DNA of 35,062 bases, from contig CADAES010000020.1 of NCBI GenBank assembly GCA_902786975.1, positions 1 to 35,062 on the forward strand, in the 5' to 3' direction. The DNA is from an uncultured Ruminococcus sp. Its GTDB lineage: Bacteria; Bacillota; Clostridia; Oscillospirales; Ruminococcaceae. Positions 8,144 to 16,222 of this stretch are shown here, one piece after another (the first letter of the stretch is position 1; every line of letters starts with the position of its first letter). The notes under the pieces are model-generated. The model made no database searches and was not told the DNA's origin. It worked only from the letters and a program-made list of their open reading frames with translations. Both the position numbers and the translations under genes were made by a program.

Positions 8144-8386
8144 GATTGATTTTTTTCGTCTGCGCCGCAATACAATGACCCGACTCCTGTTACGGCGCCG
8201 TGACGACCGCTTTGAGGACGGGTAGGATATCATTTCCCGCAAAACTGTCGGGGAATGTATCGACAAAGACACAGCCTACCGCATAGTGTCCGAAGGTGAA
8301 ATGGGCGGCGGGCTGATTAAGAACGAACAAAAGGCTCGCTGAAAAGATGCCAAATTTCTGACGGATAACTTTGTGCAAAATGTCCT
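8144..8386. other. Intergenic stretch without a recognisable gene
   Basis: A minus-strand open frame of 119 codons crosses 8190-8549, but it has no SD, runs antisense into the CarD-like gene and matches no family I know. The other frames are broken by stops. It could be a decayed gene or repeat. I see no structure beyond the flanking promoters. Confidence 0.4.
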
Positions 8387-8415
8387 TTGAAAATGAGCCG
8401 CAAAGATGATATACT
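8387..8415 (+). promoter_or_regulatory. Promoter of the CarD-like gene
   Basis: TTGAAA (8387-8392), a 17-bp spacer and TATACT (8410-8415) with an extended TG motif. Transcription would begin near 8422, at the foot of the leader hairpin. Confidence 0.7.
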
Positions 8416-8422
8416 TGAATAA

Positions 8423-8480
8423 AGAACGTGTAGCAGTTACTGCGTAAGTCCGGTTGCTTGCTGTGCGTTCTGTTTTTATT
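8423..8480 (+). promoter_or_regulatory. Attenuator-like hairpin in the leader of the CarD-like gene
   Basis: AGAACGTGTAGCAG (8423-8436) can pair along its full length with TTGCTGTGCGTTCT (8458-8471), counting G-T wobbles, leaving a 21-nt loop. TTTTTATT follows, then the SD GAGGTG. Stem plus U tract between promoter and SD has the form of a terminator, so read-through may be regulated. Confidence 0.6.
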
Positions 8481-8493
8481 TGAGGTGATTCTT

Positions 8494-8751
8494 ATGTACA
8501 GTGTAAATGATGTTGTGATGTACGGTGTGTTTGGAATATGCAGGGTCACTGCGGTAGAAAAGCGTGACCTGACGGGGAAGGAGCAGGAATACTATGTCCT
8601 GAAGCATCTGAACTCGGACAACAGCATCTGCTATGTGCCTGTCAATAACGAGAAAGCGCTCAACAGGATGCATTCCGTTTGCACAAGAACAGAGGCGGAC
8701 GAGCTTATCTCACATATGAGTTTTGCAGAGTCAATACGGATCGAAAGCTAA
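8494..8751 (+). CDS. Single-domain CarD-like (CarD/TRCF RNA-polymerase-interacting domain) protein
   Basis: An 85-residue protein beginning MYSVNDVVMYGVFGICRV, with EQEYYVLKHL and ICYVPVNNEKAL following. This is the Tudor-like domain by which CarD and the Mfd repair factor bind the RNA polymerase beta subunit. CarD proteins are normally about 160 residues and carry a C-terminal helical DNA-binding half. Here the chain stops after the first domain plus about 20 residues, and the downstream DNA shows no continuation in any frame. The ATG at 8494 is chosen for its SD (GAGGTG, 6 nt). The open frame from 8458 lies inside the leader hairpin. A role in tuning transcription initiation is inferred. 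Confidence 0.75.
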   Translation: MYSVNDVVMYGVFGICRVTAVEKRDLTGKEQEYYVLKHLNSDNSICYVPVNNEKALNRMHSVCTRTEADELISHMSFAESIRIES

Positions 8752-8815
8752 GCCAAGCGCCTTTGCTAATTTTGTTCACGATTTGTTCTTTGCGTGTTCA
8801 CTTATCTTTATATTT

Positions 8816-8845
8816 TTGACAGTATAATTTTAGCAAGGATAAAAT
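8816..8845 (+). promoter_or_regulatory. Candidate promoter of the lipoprotein gene
   Basis: TTGACA (8816-8821), an 18-bp spacer and TAAAAT (8840-8845), about 25 nt before the ATG. A TATAAT at 8823-8828 is present but lacks a well-placed -35, so the exact promoter is uncertain. Confidence 0.5.
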
Positions 8846-8870
8846 ATAAGCTGAAAGCGAGGAGGATATC

Positions 8871-10274
8871 ATGAGAAAAAAGATCTTATCTGCGTTCATA
8901 GCGCTGACTATGGCTGCGGCGTGCCTGACAGCGTGCAGCGAGGAAGGCACCGAAAGGGACGGCAGAGTCACGGAAACGACCACAACGACATCAGCGACGA
9001 CTACGACCGAACAGACCACGACAGCGCCCGTTACTACCGAGCAGACCACGACGACAATGCAGGAAAGCAAGATAGATGTCGGCTTTCAGACCTATACATA
9101 CAAGTACAAGGATAAGCAGAACTATGAGTATGAGGTAACGCTTACGCTCAGTCCGTGGATACTCGAATCAAAAGCCGATGTTCTCGATGCTGCCTGGGCA
9201 AAGGTCGGCAAGAATCATTCCAAACCATCAAAGGATAATATGAATCTTCAAAAATACTCAAACAACAGGCGTATGACAACGTCTAATAATTCGCCCTATC
9301 ATTTGTCCAAAACTTTCGATGCAACTGTAACGGAAATGTATTTCAGCGTTGGAACGGTAACTGTCAAAAATGTTACAAACGGCTGGAGCTTCAGCGAGCA
9401 GGAACCCGGAAGCACCGACTTTAGCTTCTACTGGATAAAGAATATCGAGAAGACACTTGTATACTCTCAGGACCATTTTATCACAAGAAATATCTACTCC
9501 GATTCGGAGGAATTCAATGTTGGAGAGATATTTGTCAGACCGAAAATGAAAAAAGACAAATGGGGACCTATGACTATCGTTCTCGGGCACGCCGAGAATT
9601 TCAGCCCTAAATATCCGAATGGCGAGTACAGAAAAGAGGTCGAGAACGGCTATCTGCAAGCAGGTTCGGATACGATAATAAAGATACCTATCTACGGAGA
9701 GAGCAATTCCACTGTGACGGAGAAAACAACATCGCAGACGACAGCTTCCAAGCAGACCAAAGCCTCAGAAAAAGTAACACGTAAAACTACCGCAACGAGA
9801 AAAAATAAACCCGCCGGTGATCGCTCCGAACCGGTGTTCAATTCGGCATATGCAACGAGCACATTGGCTCCAACAACTTATAACGGCAAGGTTTTTACTT
9901 ACAATGCCAAAAATGTTATCGACAATGATAACAGTACTTGCTGGTGTGAAGGAGCTTCCGGCTACGGTGAGGGTGAAACGATCATGATAACAGCTGATAC
10001 CCCGCAGAATGTCGGCAGCGTTTCGATCATGAACGGCATATGCGGAGGCAAAAACGTCTATTACAGAAACTGCCGTGTTAAAGATTGCAGGATATCTTTC
10101 TCGGACGGCTCTTCGTTCGACTACACGCTAAAGGGCGAATTTAATGATCAGCCGCAGGTCATCGAACTAAAGAACAGTGTTTCTACGACTTTTATCAAGC
10201 TGACTATCCTGAGCGTATACCCGGGAAGCACATACGAGGATACTTGTATAAGTGAGATAAAAGCAGCATCGTAA
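8871..10274 (+). CDS. Surface lipoprotein with Thr-rich linkers and a C-terminal discoidin-like (NADase-type glycan-binding) domain
   Basis: A 467-residue lipoprotein. A signal peptide ends in the lipobox LTAC with C22 as the lipidated Cys. A Thr-rich linker (about 34-63) leads to a unique domain (about 68-275) rich in Tyr, Lys and Trp that I do not recognise. A second Thr/Lys-rich linker (about 280-318) precedes a beta-rich domain (about 321-467) with YNAKNVIDNDNSTCWCEGA and a GEGETIMI motif. That last pattern matches the F5/8-type fold labelled NADase-type glycan-binding domain in Firmicutes. The protein probably sits outside the membrane and binds glycan or wall material. SD GAGGAGG lies 4 nt before the ATG. 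It is a single-gene unit, possibly with the tiny frame downstream. Confidence 0.8.
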   Translation: MRKKILSAFIALTMAAACLTACSEEGTERDGRVTETTTTTSATTTTEQTTTAPVTTEQTTTTMQESKIDVGFQTYTYKYKDKQNYEYEVTLTLSPWILESKADVLDAAWAKVGKNHSKPSKDNMNLQKYSNNRRMTTSNNSPYHLSKTFDATVTEMYFSVGTVTVKNVTNGWSFSEQEPGSTDFSFYWIKNIEKTLVYSQDHFITRNIYSDSEEFNVGEIFVRPKMKKDKWGPMTIVLGHAENFSPKYPNGEYRKEVENGYLQAGSDTIIKIPIYGESNSTVTEKTTSQTTASKQTKASEKVTRKTTATRKNKPAGDRSEPVFNSAYATSTLAPTTYNGKVFTYNAKNVIDNDNSTCWCEGASGYGEGETIMITADTPQNVGSVSIMNGICGGKNVYYRNCRVKDCRISFSDGSSFDYTLKGEFNDQPQVIELKNSVSTTFIKLTILSVYPGSTYEDTCISEIKAAS

Positions 10275-10300
10275 TAGCTTACCGGCAAAAGGAGAAAACA

Positions 10301-10366
10301 TGATAGATTTGATACTTTTCGACAACATCTGTGAGCAAGCGCAGAGCTGTTGCTTTATGTGTTGAA
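10301..10366 (+). CDS. Possible 21-residue micropeptide after the lipoprotein gene
   Basis: ATG at 10301 follows AAAGGAGAAAAC, an excellent SD, and runs 21 codons (MIDLILFDN, then a Cys-rich end CCFMC) to TGA, ahead of the lipoprotein terminator. The only support is the SD and position. It may equally be the decayed start of a lost gene. Confidence 0.25.
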
Positions 10367-10414
10367 CCTTTTTCATACTGCTGTATGTGTATGTAACTTC
10401 TTGCCGTAACAAGA

Positions 10415-10451
10415 CCTCCTATGGTTTCTATATACCATAGGAGGCCTTTTT
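10415..10451 (+). terminator. Intrinsic terminator downstream of the lipoprotein gene
   Basis: A perfect 10-bp stem, CCTCCTATGG (10415-10424) with CCATAGGAGG (10435-10444), followed by CCTTTTTTG. Minus-strand transcription from sbcC also runs toward it, but its T tract fits the plus strand. Confidence 0.9.
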
Positions 10452-10525
10452 TGTGATTGTACTATTTTTATGGTTCGGTTCAGTTCACGGTGCCGTCCTT
10501 ATTTATTTGTTCGGATATCAACAGC

Positions 10526-13294
10526 TCAGCAGATTATCTGCGCCTCGCTTTCGCCGCTTTTTCCATGGGTAACTACTATCTGCTTGTCTATCCTGTTTTT
10601 AAGCTCGGCTACGTGAGATATTATCCCGACAAGGCAGTTGCCGTTCGCAAGGTCGGTGAGCGCATTAAGTGCCTGGTCGAGGCATTCGCCGTCAAGCGTG
10701 CCGAAGCCCTCGTCAACGAACATCGAGTCGAGCTTCACGCCTCCCGAGGCTGACTGTATCTCGTCCGAAAGACCGAGTGCGAGAGACAGCGAAGCCATAA
10801 ACGACTCACCGCCCGAGATGCTCTCAACGTTTCTGGTCGTGCTGTTGGTGTGGTCGATAACATCAAGGTCAAGACCGCTTTGCGATTTTTTGCTTCCCGA
10901 AGCTTTGCGCCGCATCAGCTCGTAGCGGCTGTTGGACATTATCATAAACCTGATATTCGCACGGGCGATGATGCGGTCAAAGAACGCCATTTGAACGTAT
11001 GCCTCCAGCATTATCTTTTCTTTGCCCTTTATATCCCCGTTAGCGGTGTCCGAAAGCGACTTCACACAGGCGTACTTTTTTTCCAGAGCGTCGAGGTCAC
11101 CCGACTTTGCTTTAAGCTCGGCAAGAGCTGCGCTGTTTGAGCTGAGACGTGAGGTCACCGCTTCGAGCTTTTCCTCAACGAGCTTTTTGCCGCTGTCAAG
11201 CTCGGCTTTCTTCCGGCTCAGCGTCTCGGTGTCCGTGTCAGACTTTTCGCAAAGCTGTTGTTCAAGCTCCTTGATAGCTGCATCGTACCTCTTTATCTTG
11301 TCGTCCGATACTTTCAGCGCTTTTTCCGCAGCCTCAAGCTCCGCATTCTTTCCGGCAATTGTCTCCTCGCACTTTTTTATCTCGGCGGCAGCCTTTTCCT
11401 TGCTTTCAAACCTCAGCTTTTTGCGCTCGCCTTCAAGCTGCTCGCTCTTTGAGCTTATCTGCGATTCGAGCGAAGCTATCTCCTTTTCGAGTACGGCAAT
11501 GCTGTTTTTCAGTTCTTCACGGGCTTTTTCCTTTGCGGGTATGTCCTTTTCCAACTGAGCTTTCAGGGCGATGTTCGCATCTTCTTTTGCGATATCCTTG
11601 ATGAGTCCGCTCAGTTCTTTTTCCGTTTCGTCCAGAGCTTTTTTTATCTCGTCGGCAAACCTGTCGCTGCCTGAGTCAAGCCCCAGAGCCTGTGACCGGC
11701 TGCGGAGGTTTTCGTCCGAAGCTTTTTTCTGCGCTATTTTGCCTGCACATTCCTTGCTCTTGTCCTGTGCAGCCTTTTGTGCAAGCTCAGCTGCCTGCTT
11801 GGATTTTTTCAGCTCAGCCTCCGTAGGTGCATTCTCTGATTTCACAGCGCAGTGCGGGTGCTCGCAGGAACCGCAGACAGGGCAGGGCTTTCCGTCCTCG
11901 AGCGTTTCGGCGATGATGCCCGCCTGCTCGTCAAGGAACGCCTTGTTTTTTGCCTCGTATTCAGCCAAATCACGGCTGCTTTGCTGATATGCCCGGGTGT
12001 ATTCCCGCTGCAGCCTGTCGTATTCGGCGCTGATCTTTGACAGACCGTCCCGTGCCGAATCAAGCTCGGTGAGCTGCTTCTTACGGGTCTCGCAGGTGCT
12101 CTTGAGGTTGAGCAGCCTCTGCTTTTGCTCTCCAGCATTTTCAAGAGTTTTCAGCTTATCCTTGAGCTTGCTGACTGTGAGGCTGCTGCTTTCGTACAGC
12201 GTTTTGCGCTTTTCAACGTCTGTCCTGTATCTTTCAAGCTCCCTGCGGGCGCTGTCCACGCTCTGCGAAAGGGAAGCCAGCTCGGTATATCGGGGCATCT
12301 CCCTGTCAAGTATCGTCTTAGTTTTCACGGCGCTTTCGATCTCGGGCTTTGCAGCCTCGGCAGCCTTGAAAACTTCTTTCAGACGCAGATTGTTCTGCTC
12401 CTCCTTTGCCTTGTCAGCCTTGTTTGTCTGCACAGCCCTGCGTGCTTTTTCCTGTGCGCCGAGCTTTCCGAGCTGCTTGTTGACAGTGCCGATAAGCTCC
12501 TCGGACTGCTTTTTTTCTTCCCTCAGCTTTTTTTGCGCTTTGCTGTCGCTTTCGATAAGCGCCTCGATAACGCTGACCGTCTCCGTCAAGGGAAGTTCGC
12601 TGTTCTTTGCCTTTTCGATCTGCGGGAACAAAGGGTCGTCCTCGCTGACGCTTATACCGTCGATATACTGTCTGATGCTGTTTCTTGCATCTTCACAGTT
12701 CTGATTGAGCCGGCTTTTCTCTTTTTTGAGAGCGTCCTGAAGACTGCAGTAGTTTTCTGTTTTGAATATACGGCGGAATATCTTTATCCTTTCCTCCGTC
12801 GATGCGGTCAGCACCTCCAAAAAGTTGCCCTGTGCAAGCATAGATACCTTTCTGAACTGCTTTTTGTCAATGCCTATTATCTCCTTGGAAATGATATCGT
12901 TGACCTGACCTATACTGTTGACGGTTCGTCCGTCGGGGTAGGTCAGCACCGCCGACGCCGACTCCGAGGTGGTACCCTTGCCGCGTGATTTTGCTCTTTC
13001 GTATTCGGGATTTCTCTTTACCTTGTAGGTCTTTCCGCCGCAGCTGAATACCAGCTCGACAAACGTTTCGGTATCTGCATCTGCAAATTTTGAACGCAGC
13101 ATCGACGGCCCACGCTCCTCGCCGCTTGCTTCGCCGTAAAGCGCATAGGTTATCGCATCGAATATCGTCGTCTTTCCCGCACCGGTATTGCCCGTTATAA
13201 GGTATACTCCGTTTGTCCCGAGCTTTTCGAGGTCAAGCACCGTCTTTTTGCTGTAAGGACCGAATGCGGACATAGTAAGCTTTAATGGTCTCAT
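10526..13294 (-). CDS. sbcC: SbcC, ATPase subunit of the SbcCD (Rad50-type) double-strand-break nuclease
   Basis: A 922-residue SMC-like ATPase that works with SbcD to open hairpins and process DNA ends. Walker A is GNTGAGKTTIFDA near residue 36. Long coiled-coil arms rich in Glu/Lys/Ala flank a zinc hook CPVCG in the middle. The ABC signature is SGGESFMASLSLALGL and Walker B is LDSMFVDEGFGTLD. The ATG at 13294 overlaps the sbcD stop as ATGA and has GGAGGA upstream. An in-frame ATG five codons earlier has no SD. Cotranscribed with sbcD. Confidence 0.95.
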   Translation of the reverse strand: MRPLKLTMSAFGPYSKKTVLDLEKLGTNGVYLITGNTGAGKTTIFDAITYALYGEASGEERGPSMLRSKFADADTETFVELVFSCGGKTYKVKRNPEYERAKSRGKGTTSESASAVLTYPDGRTVNSIGQVNDIISKEIIGIDKKQFRKVSMLAQGNFLEVLTASTEERIKIFRRIFKTENYCSLQDALKKEKSRLNQNCEDARNSIRQYIDGISVSEDDPLFPQIEKAKNSELPLTETVSVIEALIESDSKAQKKLREEKKQSEELIGTVNKQLGKLGAQEKARRAVQTNKADKAKEEQNNLRLKEVFKAAEAAKPEIESAVKTKTILDREMPRYTELASLSQSVDSARRELERYRTDVEKRKTLYESSSLTVSKLKDKLKTLENAGEQKQRLLNLKSTCETRKKQLTELDSARDGLSKISAEYDRLQREYTRAYQQSSRDLAEYEAKNKAFLDEQAGIIAETLEDGKPCPVCGSCEHPHCAVKSENAPTEAELKKSKQAAELAQKAAQDKSKECAGKIAQKKASDENLRSRSQALGLDSGSDRFADEIKKALDETEKELSGLIKDIAKEDANIALKAQLEKDIPAKEKAREELKNSIAVLEKEIASLESQISSKSEQLEGERKKLRFESKEKAAAEIKKCEETIAGKNAELEAAEKALKVSDDKIKRYDAAIKELEQQLCEKSDTDTETLSRKKAELDSGKKLVEEKLEAVTSRLSSNSAALAELKAKSGDLDALEKKYACVKSLSDTANGDIKGKEKIMLEAYVQMAFFDRIIARANIRFMIMSNSRYELMRRKASGSKKSQSGLDLDVIDHTNSTTRNVESISGGESFMASLSLALGLSDEIQSASGGVKLDSMFVDEGFGTLDGECLDQALNALTDLANGNCLVGIISHVAELKNRIDKQIVVTHGKSGESEAQIIC

Positions 13295-14430
13295 ATATCT
13301 TCCTCCCACAATTTGCCTATAAGACTGTTTATGATATCAGCCTGTTCCTTGCTCATCGGCTGGTCATTCTGAAGCTCGTACAGTTCCGAGAACCACTCAA
13401 ACGGTGACTTTGCCTTCGTGTCGTCGCTGATCGAAATGATGTTGTTCGAGCGTGTGCGCTTGTTGTCGTAGTCGAGCTTCATAAGATTGTGATATATCGT
13501 TCTGAGCTTGCCGGTCGCATAGGGGATATCCTCCTCGTCGGTGAGGATTATGTGCATGTAATCCTCTGTCCACGAGGTGTTCTCGTAAAATGGCTTTGCG
13601 GTGACCTCGCTGTACGTTCCTTTTATCTCGACAAGGTCATGCAGAGGTACAAGCTCAGCTGTCGAGAAGGATACGTTTCCTTTTTCGAGAAACTCGACCA
13701 CGGTGACGGACTTTGTGTCCTTTGCCTCCGAGAACGAGTATTTAAGCGGCGTTCCGCAGTATCTGACATTTGGCGAACCGCAGTTCTGCGGCGAGTGGAT
13801 ATGCCCCAGAGCGACATAGTCAAAGCCGTCGAACACTACCGCATCGACGTTGTCCGTACCGCCGACGCTGATCGTTTCGGACTCACAGCGGGATGCTCCC
13901 GTTACGAACTGGTGTGCCACGATGATATTTCTCTCGCCGGTGTTTATATCCATATGCTTTACAGCGCATCTGACAGCGTCCGTGTAGGAGAGTATCTCTT
14001 CGTCCTCAAAGAAACGGCGTACATCTGCGGGTCTGATAAACGGGAGCATATAAACATTGAGCTTTCCGAAGCTGTCCGTCAGCGTTACAGGCTTGATATT
14101 GCCGTCGTAAACGGGGGACATATGTATCCCGCTTTGCTGCATTATGCGTGAGCCGAAAGCGATGCGTTCAGGGGAGTCGTGATTTCCGCTTATTACGAAG
14201 ACCTCGAGCCTGCGCTTAGCAAGCTTTACGAGAAAATCGTCAAACAGCGCAACGGCTTCCGCAGACGGGACAGACTTGTCGTAAACGTCGCCCGCAATTA
14301 TAACGCCATCCGGCTTTTGTTCGTTGATGATGCCGAGTATGCTGTTAAGAATGTACTTCTGGTCATCGAGCATCGAGTAATCGTTGACCCTCTTTCCGAG
14401 ATGAAGGTCCGATAAGTGTATGAATTTCAT
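13291..14430 (-). CDS. sbcD: SbcD, nuclease subunit of the SbcCD complex
   Basis: A 379-residue Mre11-type metallophosphoesterase. The metal-binding motifs are clear: DLHLG, GDVYD, GNHDSPERI, the His of AHQF, and GHIHSPQ. The ATG at 14430 starts MKFIHLSDLHLGK directly after GGAGGTGCAAAA. The frame stays open far upstream, but that extension contains the promoter and a terminator and is not coding. It is first gene of the sbcDC operon, and its promoter has an unusual palindrome in the spacer. Confidence 0.95.
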   Translation of the reverse strand: MKFIHLSDLHLGKRVNDYSMLDDQKYILNSILGIINEQKPDGVIIAGDVYDKSVPSAEAVALFDDFLVKLAKRRLEVFVISGNHDSPERIAFGSRIMQQSGIHMSPVYDGNIKPVTLTDSFGKLNVYMLPFIRPADVRRFFEDEEILSYTDAVRCAVKHMDINTGERNIIVAHQFVTGASRCESETISVGGTDNVDAVVFDGFDYVALGHIHSPQNCGSPNVRYCGTPLKYSFSEAKDTKSVTVVEFLEKGNVSFSTAELVPLHDLVEIKGTYSEVTAKPFYENTSWTEDYMHIILTDEEDIPYATGKLRTIYHNLMKLDYDNKRTRSNNIISISDDTKAKSPFEWFSELYELQNDQPMSKEQADIINSLIGKLWEEDI

Positions 14431-14496
14431 TTTTGCACCTCCGAAATGCTGTTGATCTTTCCGATGTACGGCGGGATAGTACCGCCGAGCCTTTAT

Positions 14497-14525
14497 ATTA
14501 TATAGTATACCGTATACGATGTACC
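14497..14525 (-). promoter_or_regulatory. sbcDC promoter with a palindrome in the spacer
   Basis: On the minus strand TATAAT (14502-14497) lies 17 bp from GGTACA (14525-14520). The spacer holds a near-perfect palindrome built of two GTATAC half-sites around one base (14505-14517). A second inverted repeat, GTACC/GGTAC (14521-14525, 14532-14536), overlaps the -35. This could be a repressor site. It is not the clostridial LexA consensus. Confidence 0.5.
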
Positions 14526-14537
14526 GTTTTTGGTACG

Positions 14538-14664
14538 GCGGATCCGCTGTGCAGGGCGGCGAGTGTTTCAGCCGGAGCCGGTGTATCGCCCTGACCTTGT
14601 CTGTATTATAAACCAAGCTCCGGAATACTTCAAGCGGCAGATCCGGAATAAATATCTTATTCCG
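14538..14664. repeat. Cluster of inverted repeats between the sbcD and small membrane protein genes
   Basis: The stretch holds the palindrome GCGGATCCGC (14538-14547) and a hairpin CGGAATAA/TTATTCCG near 14644-14663. The word TCCGGAATA occurs twice, near 14620 and 14643. No gene is visible here. Function unknown. Confidence 0.45.
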
Positions 14665-14679
14665 AAAACTGGAGCCTGT

Positions 14680-14711
14680 AAAAATACGCCCGTGAGTTCT
14701 CCCCACGGGCG
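14680..14711 (-). terminator. Intrinsic terminator of the hydrolase/small membrane protein operon
   Basis: CGCCCGTG (14687-14694) pairs with CACGGGCG (14704-14711). On the minus strand it is followed by TATTTTT. Confidence 0.85.
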
Positions 14712-14761
14712 CTTGCTCCCTTGCAGTGTGAAAAACACACGGCAGATGCTTTCGCTCGGTG

Positions 14762-15121
14762 CTAACGTCTGAGTTTTGCGAATATGAAAGCTGCCGCTAT
14801 TACTATTATAAATATCCAGACAAATGCTATTATAATCTTCTTTATGACCTTGAATATCAGCCACAGCACGAGCAGAGCTATAACCGCCGCAAGCATTCCG
14901 AAAAGCTTTGCCCCGAACGGTGCCGACAAAGAAGTCCGACGCTTTGTTACTGTGATAACTGCACCGTTTTCAACGGTTATCCAGACCGTGTCTCCGACGT
15001 TCAGCTTTATGTTTGTGGGTCTGAGCGACGAAATCTGTACAAATCCGCTGCTGTCGCTGTACTCGTATGTCACAGTCTCCCCGCTGATGTTTATTACCTT
15101 TGCCTTGTAAGTTTCTCTCAT
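14762..15121 (-). CDS. Small membrane protein, function unknown
   Basis: A 119-residue protein with a soluble N-terminal half (about 1-65) that looks like a small beta-barrel: VNISGETVTYEY-like strands, then VGDTVWITVENGAVITV. Two hydrophobic segments follow (about 72-92 and 96-114), and the chain ends in KLRR. I cannot assign a family. Its ATG overlaps the stop of the upstream alpha/beta hydrolase as ATGA, so the two are translationally coupled. Confidence 0.7.
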   Translation of the reverse strand: MRETYKAKVINISGETVTYEYSDSSGFVQISSLRPTNIKLNVGDTVWITVENGAVITVTKRRTSLSAPFGAKLFGMLAAVIALLVLWLIFKVIKKIIIAFVWIFIIVIAAAFIFAKLRR

Positions 15122-16080
15122 TTTTGCTTCTCCCGATGTTTTTCAATAAATCCCGAAAGCGCTTCGGTGTATTTCTCAAAGTCGATGTAATAGCTCGTAG
15201 CGTGGTAAGCGCCCTTTATCTTCACAAGCTTCTTTTCGCCCGAGCAGGCAGCGTAGTTCTCGTCGCTCATATACGCAGGCACAAAGTCGTCCGCCGTACC
15301 GTGGAAAAGCAGTACGGGGAGCTTTGTCTGCGAGAGCGCTTCCTTGGCGCTGCACTCGGCAAAGTTGAAATGCCCGAATATCCTTGCATAGACCTCGGCT
15401 ATGTTGACGAACGGGAATGCGGGCAGGTGGAACCAGCTCCTTGCAACGACCCTGAAAATATCGTCGGGAGAGGTGTACCCGCAGTCGCCGATAAGCCCCT
15501 TCACGTTTTCTGGAAGCTCGGTCGTCGGCGTCATCAGCACAGAAGCCGCACCCATGGATATACCATAAAGGAAAATGCTGTGGTCGGGGTACTCGCTTGC
15601 GATGAGCCTTGCCCAGCCGCAGATGTCGTAGCGCTCCTTTATACCGTAGGTCATGTGGCTTCCTTCGCTCTTGCCGTGACTGCGCTCGGCGATGAGCAGT
15701 ATGTTCAGCCCCAGTTCCTCGTACAGATATCGGACTATGCCGCCGAAATCACCCAGCCCCGAGCCCCGGTAGCCGTGGCAGAGTATGACCGTGCACTTGC
15801 TTTCGCCGCATCTGAGAAAATGTGCGTAAAGCTTCAGCCCGTCGAAAGAGAACAGATGCTTTTCGACCGTCCGCTGTGCCTCGAACCATGCCTTGCCCGC
15901 CTCATATGCAGGCATTACTGCCTTGTACTGGCGCTGTGCATCGCCGTCCTTCTGCATAACAGCCATAAGCTTTGGCAGAAGATACAGCTTTCTGGAGATG
16001 CCGCAGCGGTACATCACTGCCGAAATGCCCAGCGTGCCAAGCCCTGCGGCTATCGCCGTGTTCCTTATCGCTTTTTTCAT
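15118..16080 (-). CDS. Alpha/beta hydrolase with N-terminal membrane anchor
   Basis: A 320-residue serine hydrolase. An N-terminal hydrophobic segment (about 5-25) suggests membrane attachment. The fold motifs are the oxyanion-region LCHGYRGSG, the nucleophile elbow YGISMGA (S175), the acid D264 in GTADDFVP, and H293 in GAYHATSYY. This resembles the Firmicutes group annotated as alpha/beta hydrolase or BAAT-like esterases. The substrate is unknown. The ATG at 16080 follows AAAGGAGG with suitable spacing, while a start at 16149 would begin upstream of the -10. It is first in a two-gene operon with the small membrane protein. Confidence 0.88.
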   Translation of the reverse strand: MKKAIRNTAIAAGLGTLGISAVMYRCGISRKLYLLPKLMAVMQKDGDAQRQYKAVMPAYEAGKAWFEAQRTVEKHLFSFDGLKLYAHFLRCGESKCTVILCHGYRGSGLGDFGGIVRYLYEELGLNILLIAERSHGKSEGSHMTYGIKERYDICGWARLIASEYPDHSIFLYGISMGAASVLMTPTTELPENVKGLIGDCGYTSPDDIFRVVARSWFHLPAFPFVNIAEVYARIFGHFNFAECSAKEALSQTKLPVLLFHGTADDFVPAYMSDENYAACSGEKKLVKIKGAYHATSYYIDFEKYTEALSGFIEKHREKQK

Positions 16081-16119
16081 TCGCTCTGCCTCCTTTGTTG
16101 CTTTGTTGTACCTGACAAT

Positions 16120-16148
16120 ATTATACCACAATTTCTGCCTTTTGTACA
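16120..16148 (-). promoter_or_regulatory. Promoter of the alpha/beta hydrolase operon
   Basis: On the minus strand, TGTACA (16148-16143), a 17-bp spacer, and TATAAT (16125-16120) preceded by TGTGG. The same extended -10 appears at the upp promoter. Confidence 0.7.
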
Positions 16149-16189
16149 TACCGAAATAAGGAAAAAATCATGTGGGCATTTTGACGGAC

Positions 16190-16222
16190 AATAAGCACAA
16201 GAGGGGTCGATCGGGGCTTATT
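16190..16222. repeat. Inverted repeat in the intergenic region before the GH25 gene
   Basis: AATAAGC (16190-16196) and GCTTATT (16216-16222) enclose a G-rich loop with a CGATCG core. There is no T tract on either strand. The 426-nt region 16081-16506 otherwise holds the two divergent promoters and three TTGACA words (16314, 16394, 16418). I see no gene in it. Confidence 0.45.

Noticed and set aside
10167-10412. 81-codon minus-strand frame over the end of the lipoprotein gene
   Set aside because: It overlaps the lipoprotein C-terminal domain, and the only SD-like sequence is the terminator stem.
12125-12988. Long plus-strand frames across sbcC
   Set aside because: They are shadows of the coiled-coil coding region, with Leu/Ser/Phe-rich translations and no start signals.
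15100-16194. 364-codon plus-strand frame
   Set aside because: Antisense to the alpha/beta hydrolase with intact catalytic motifs. It also crosses the hydrolase promoter.
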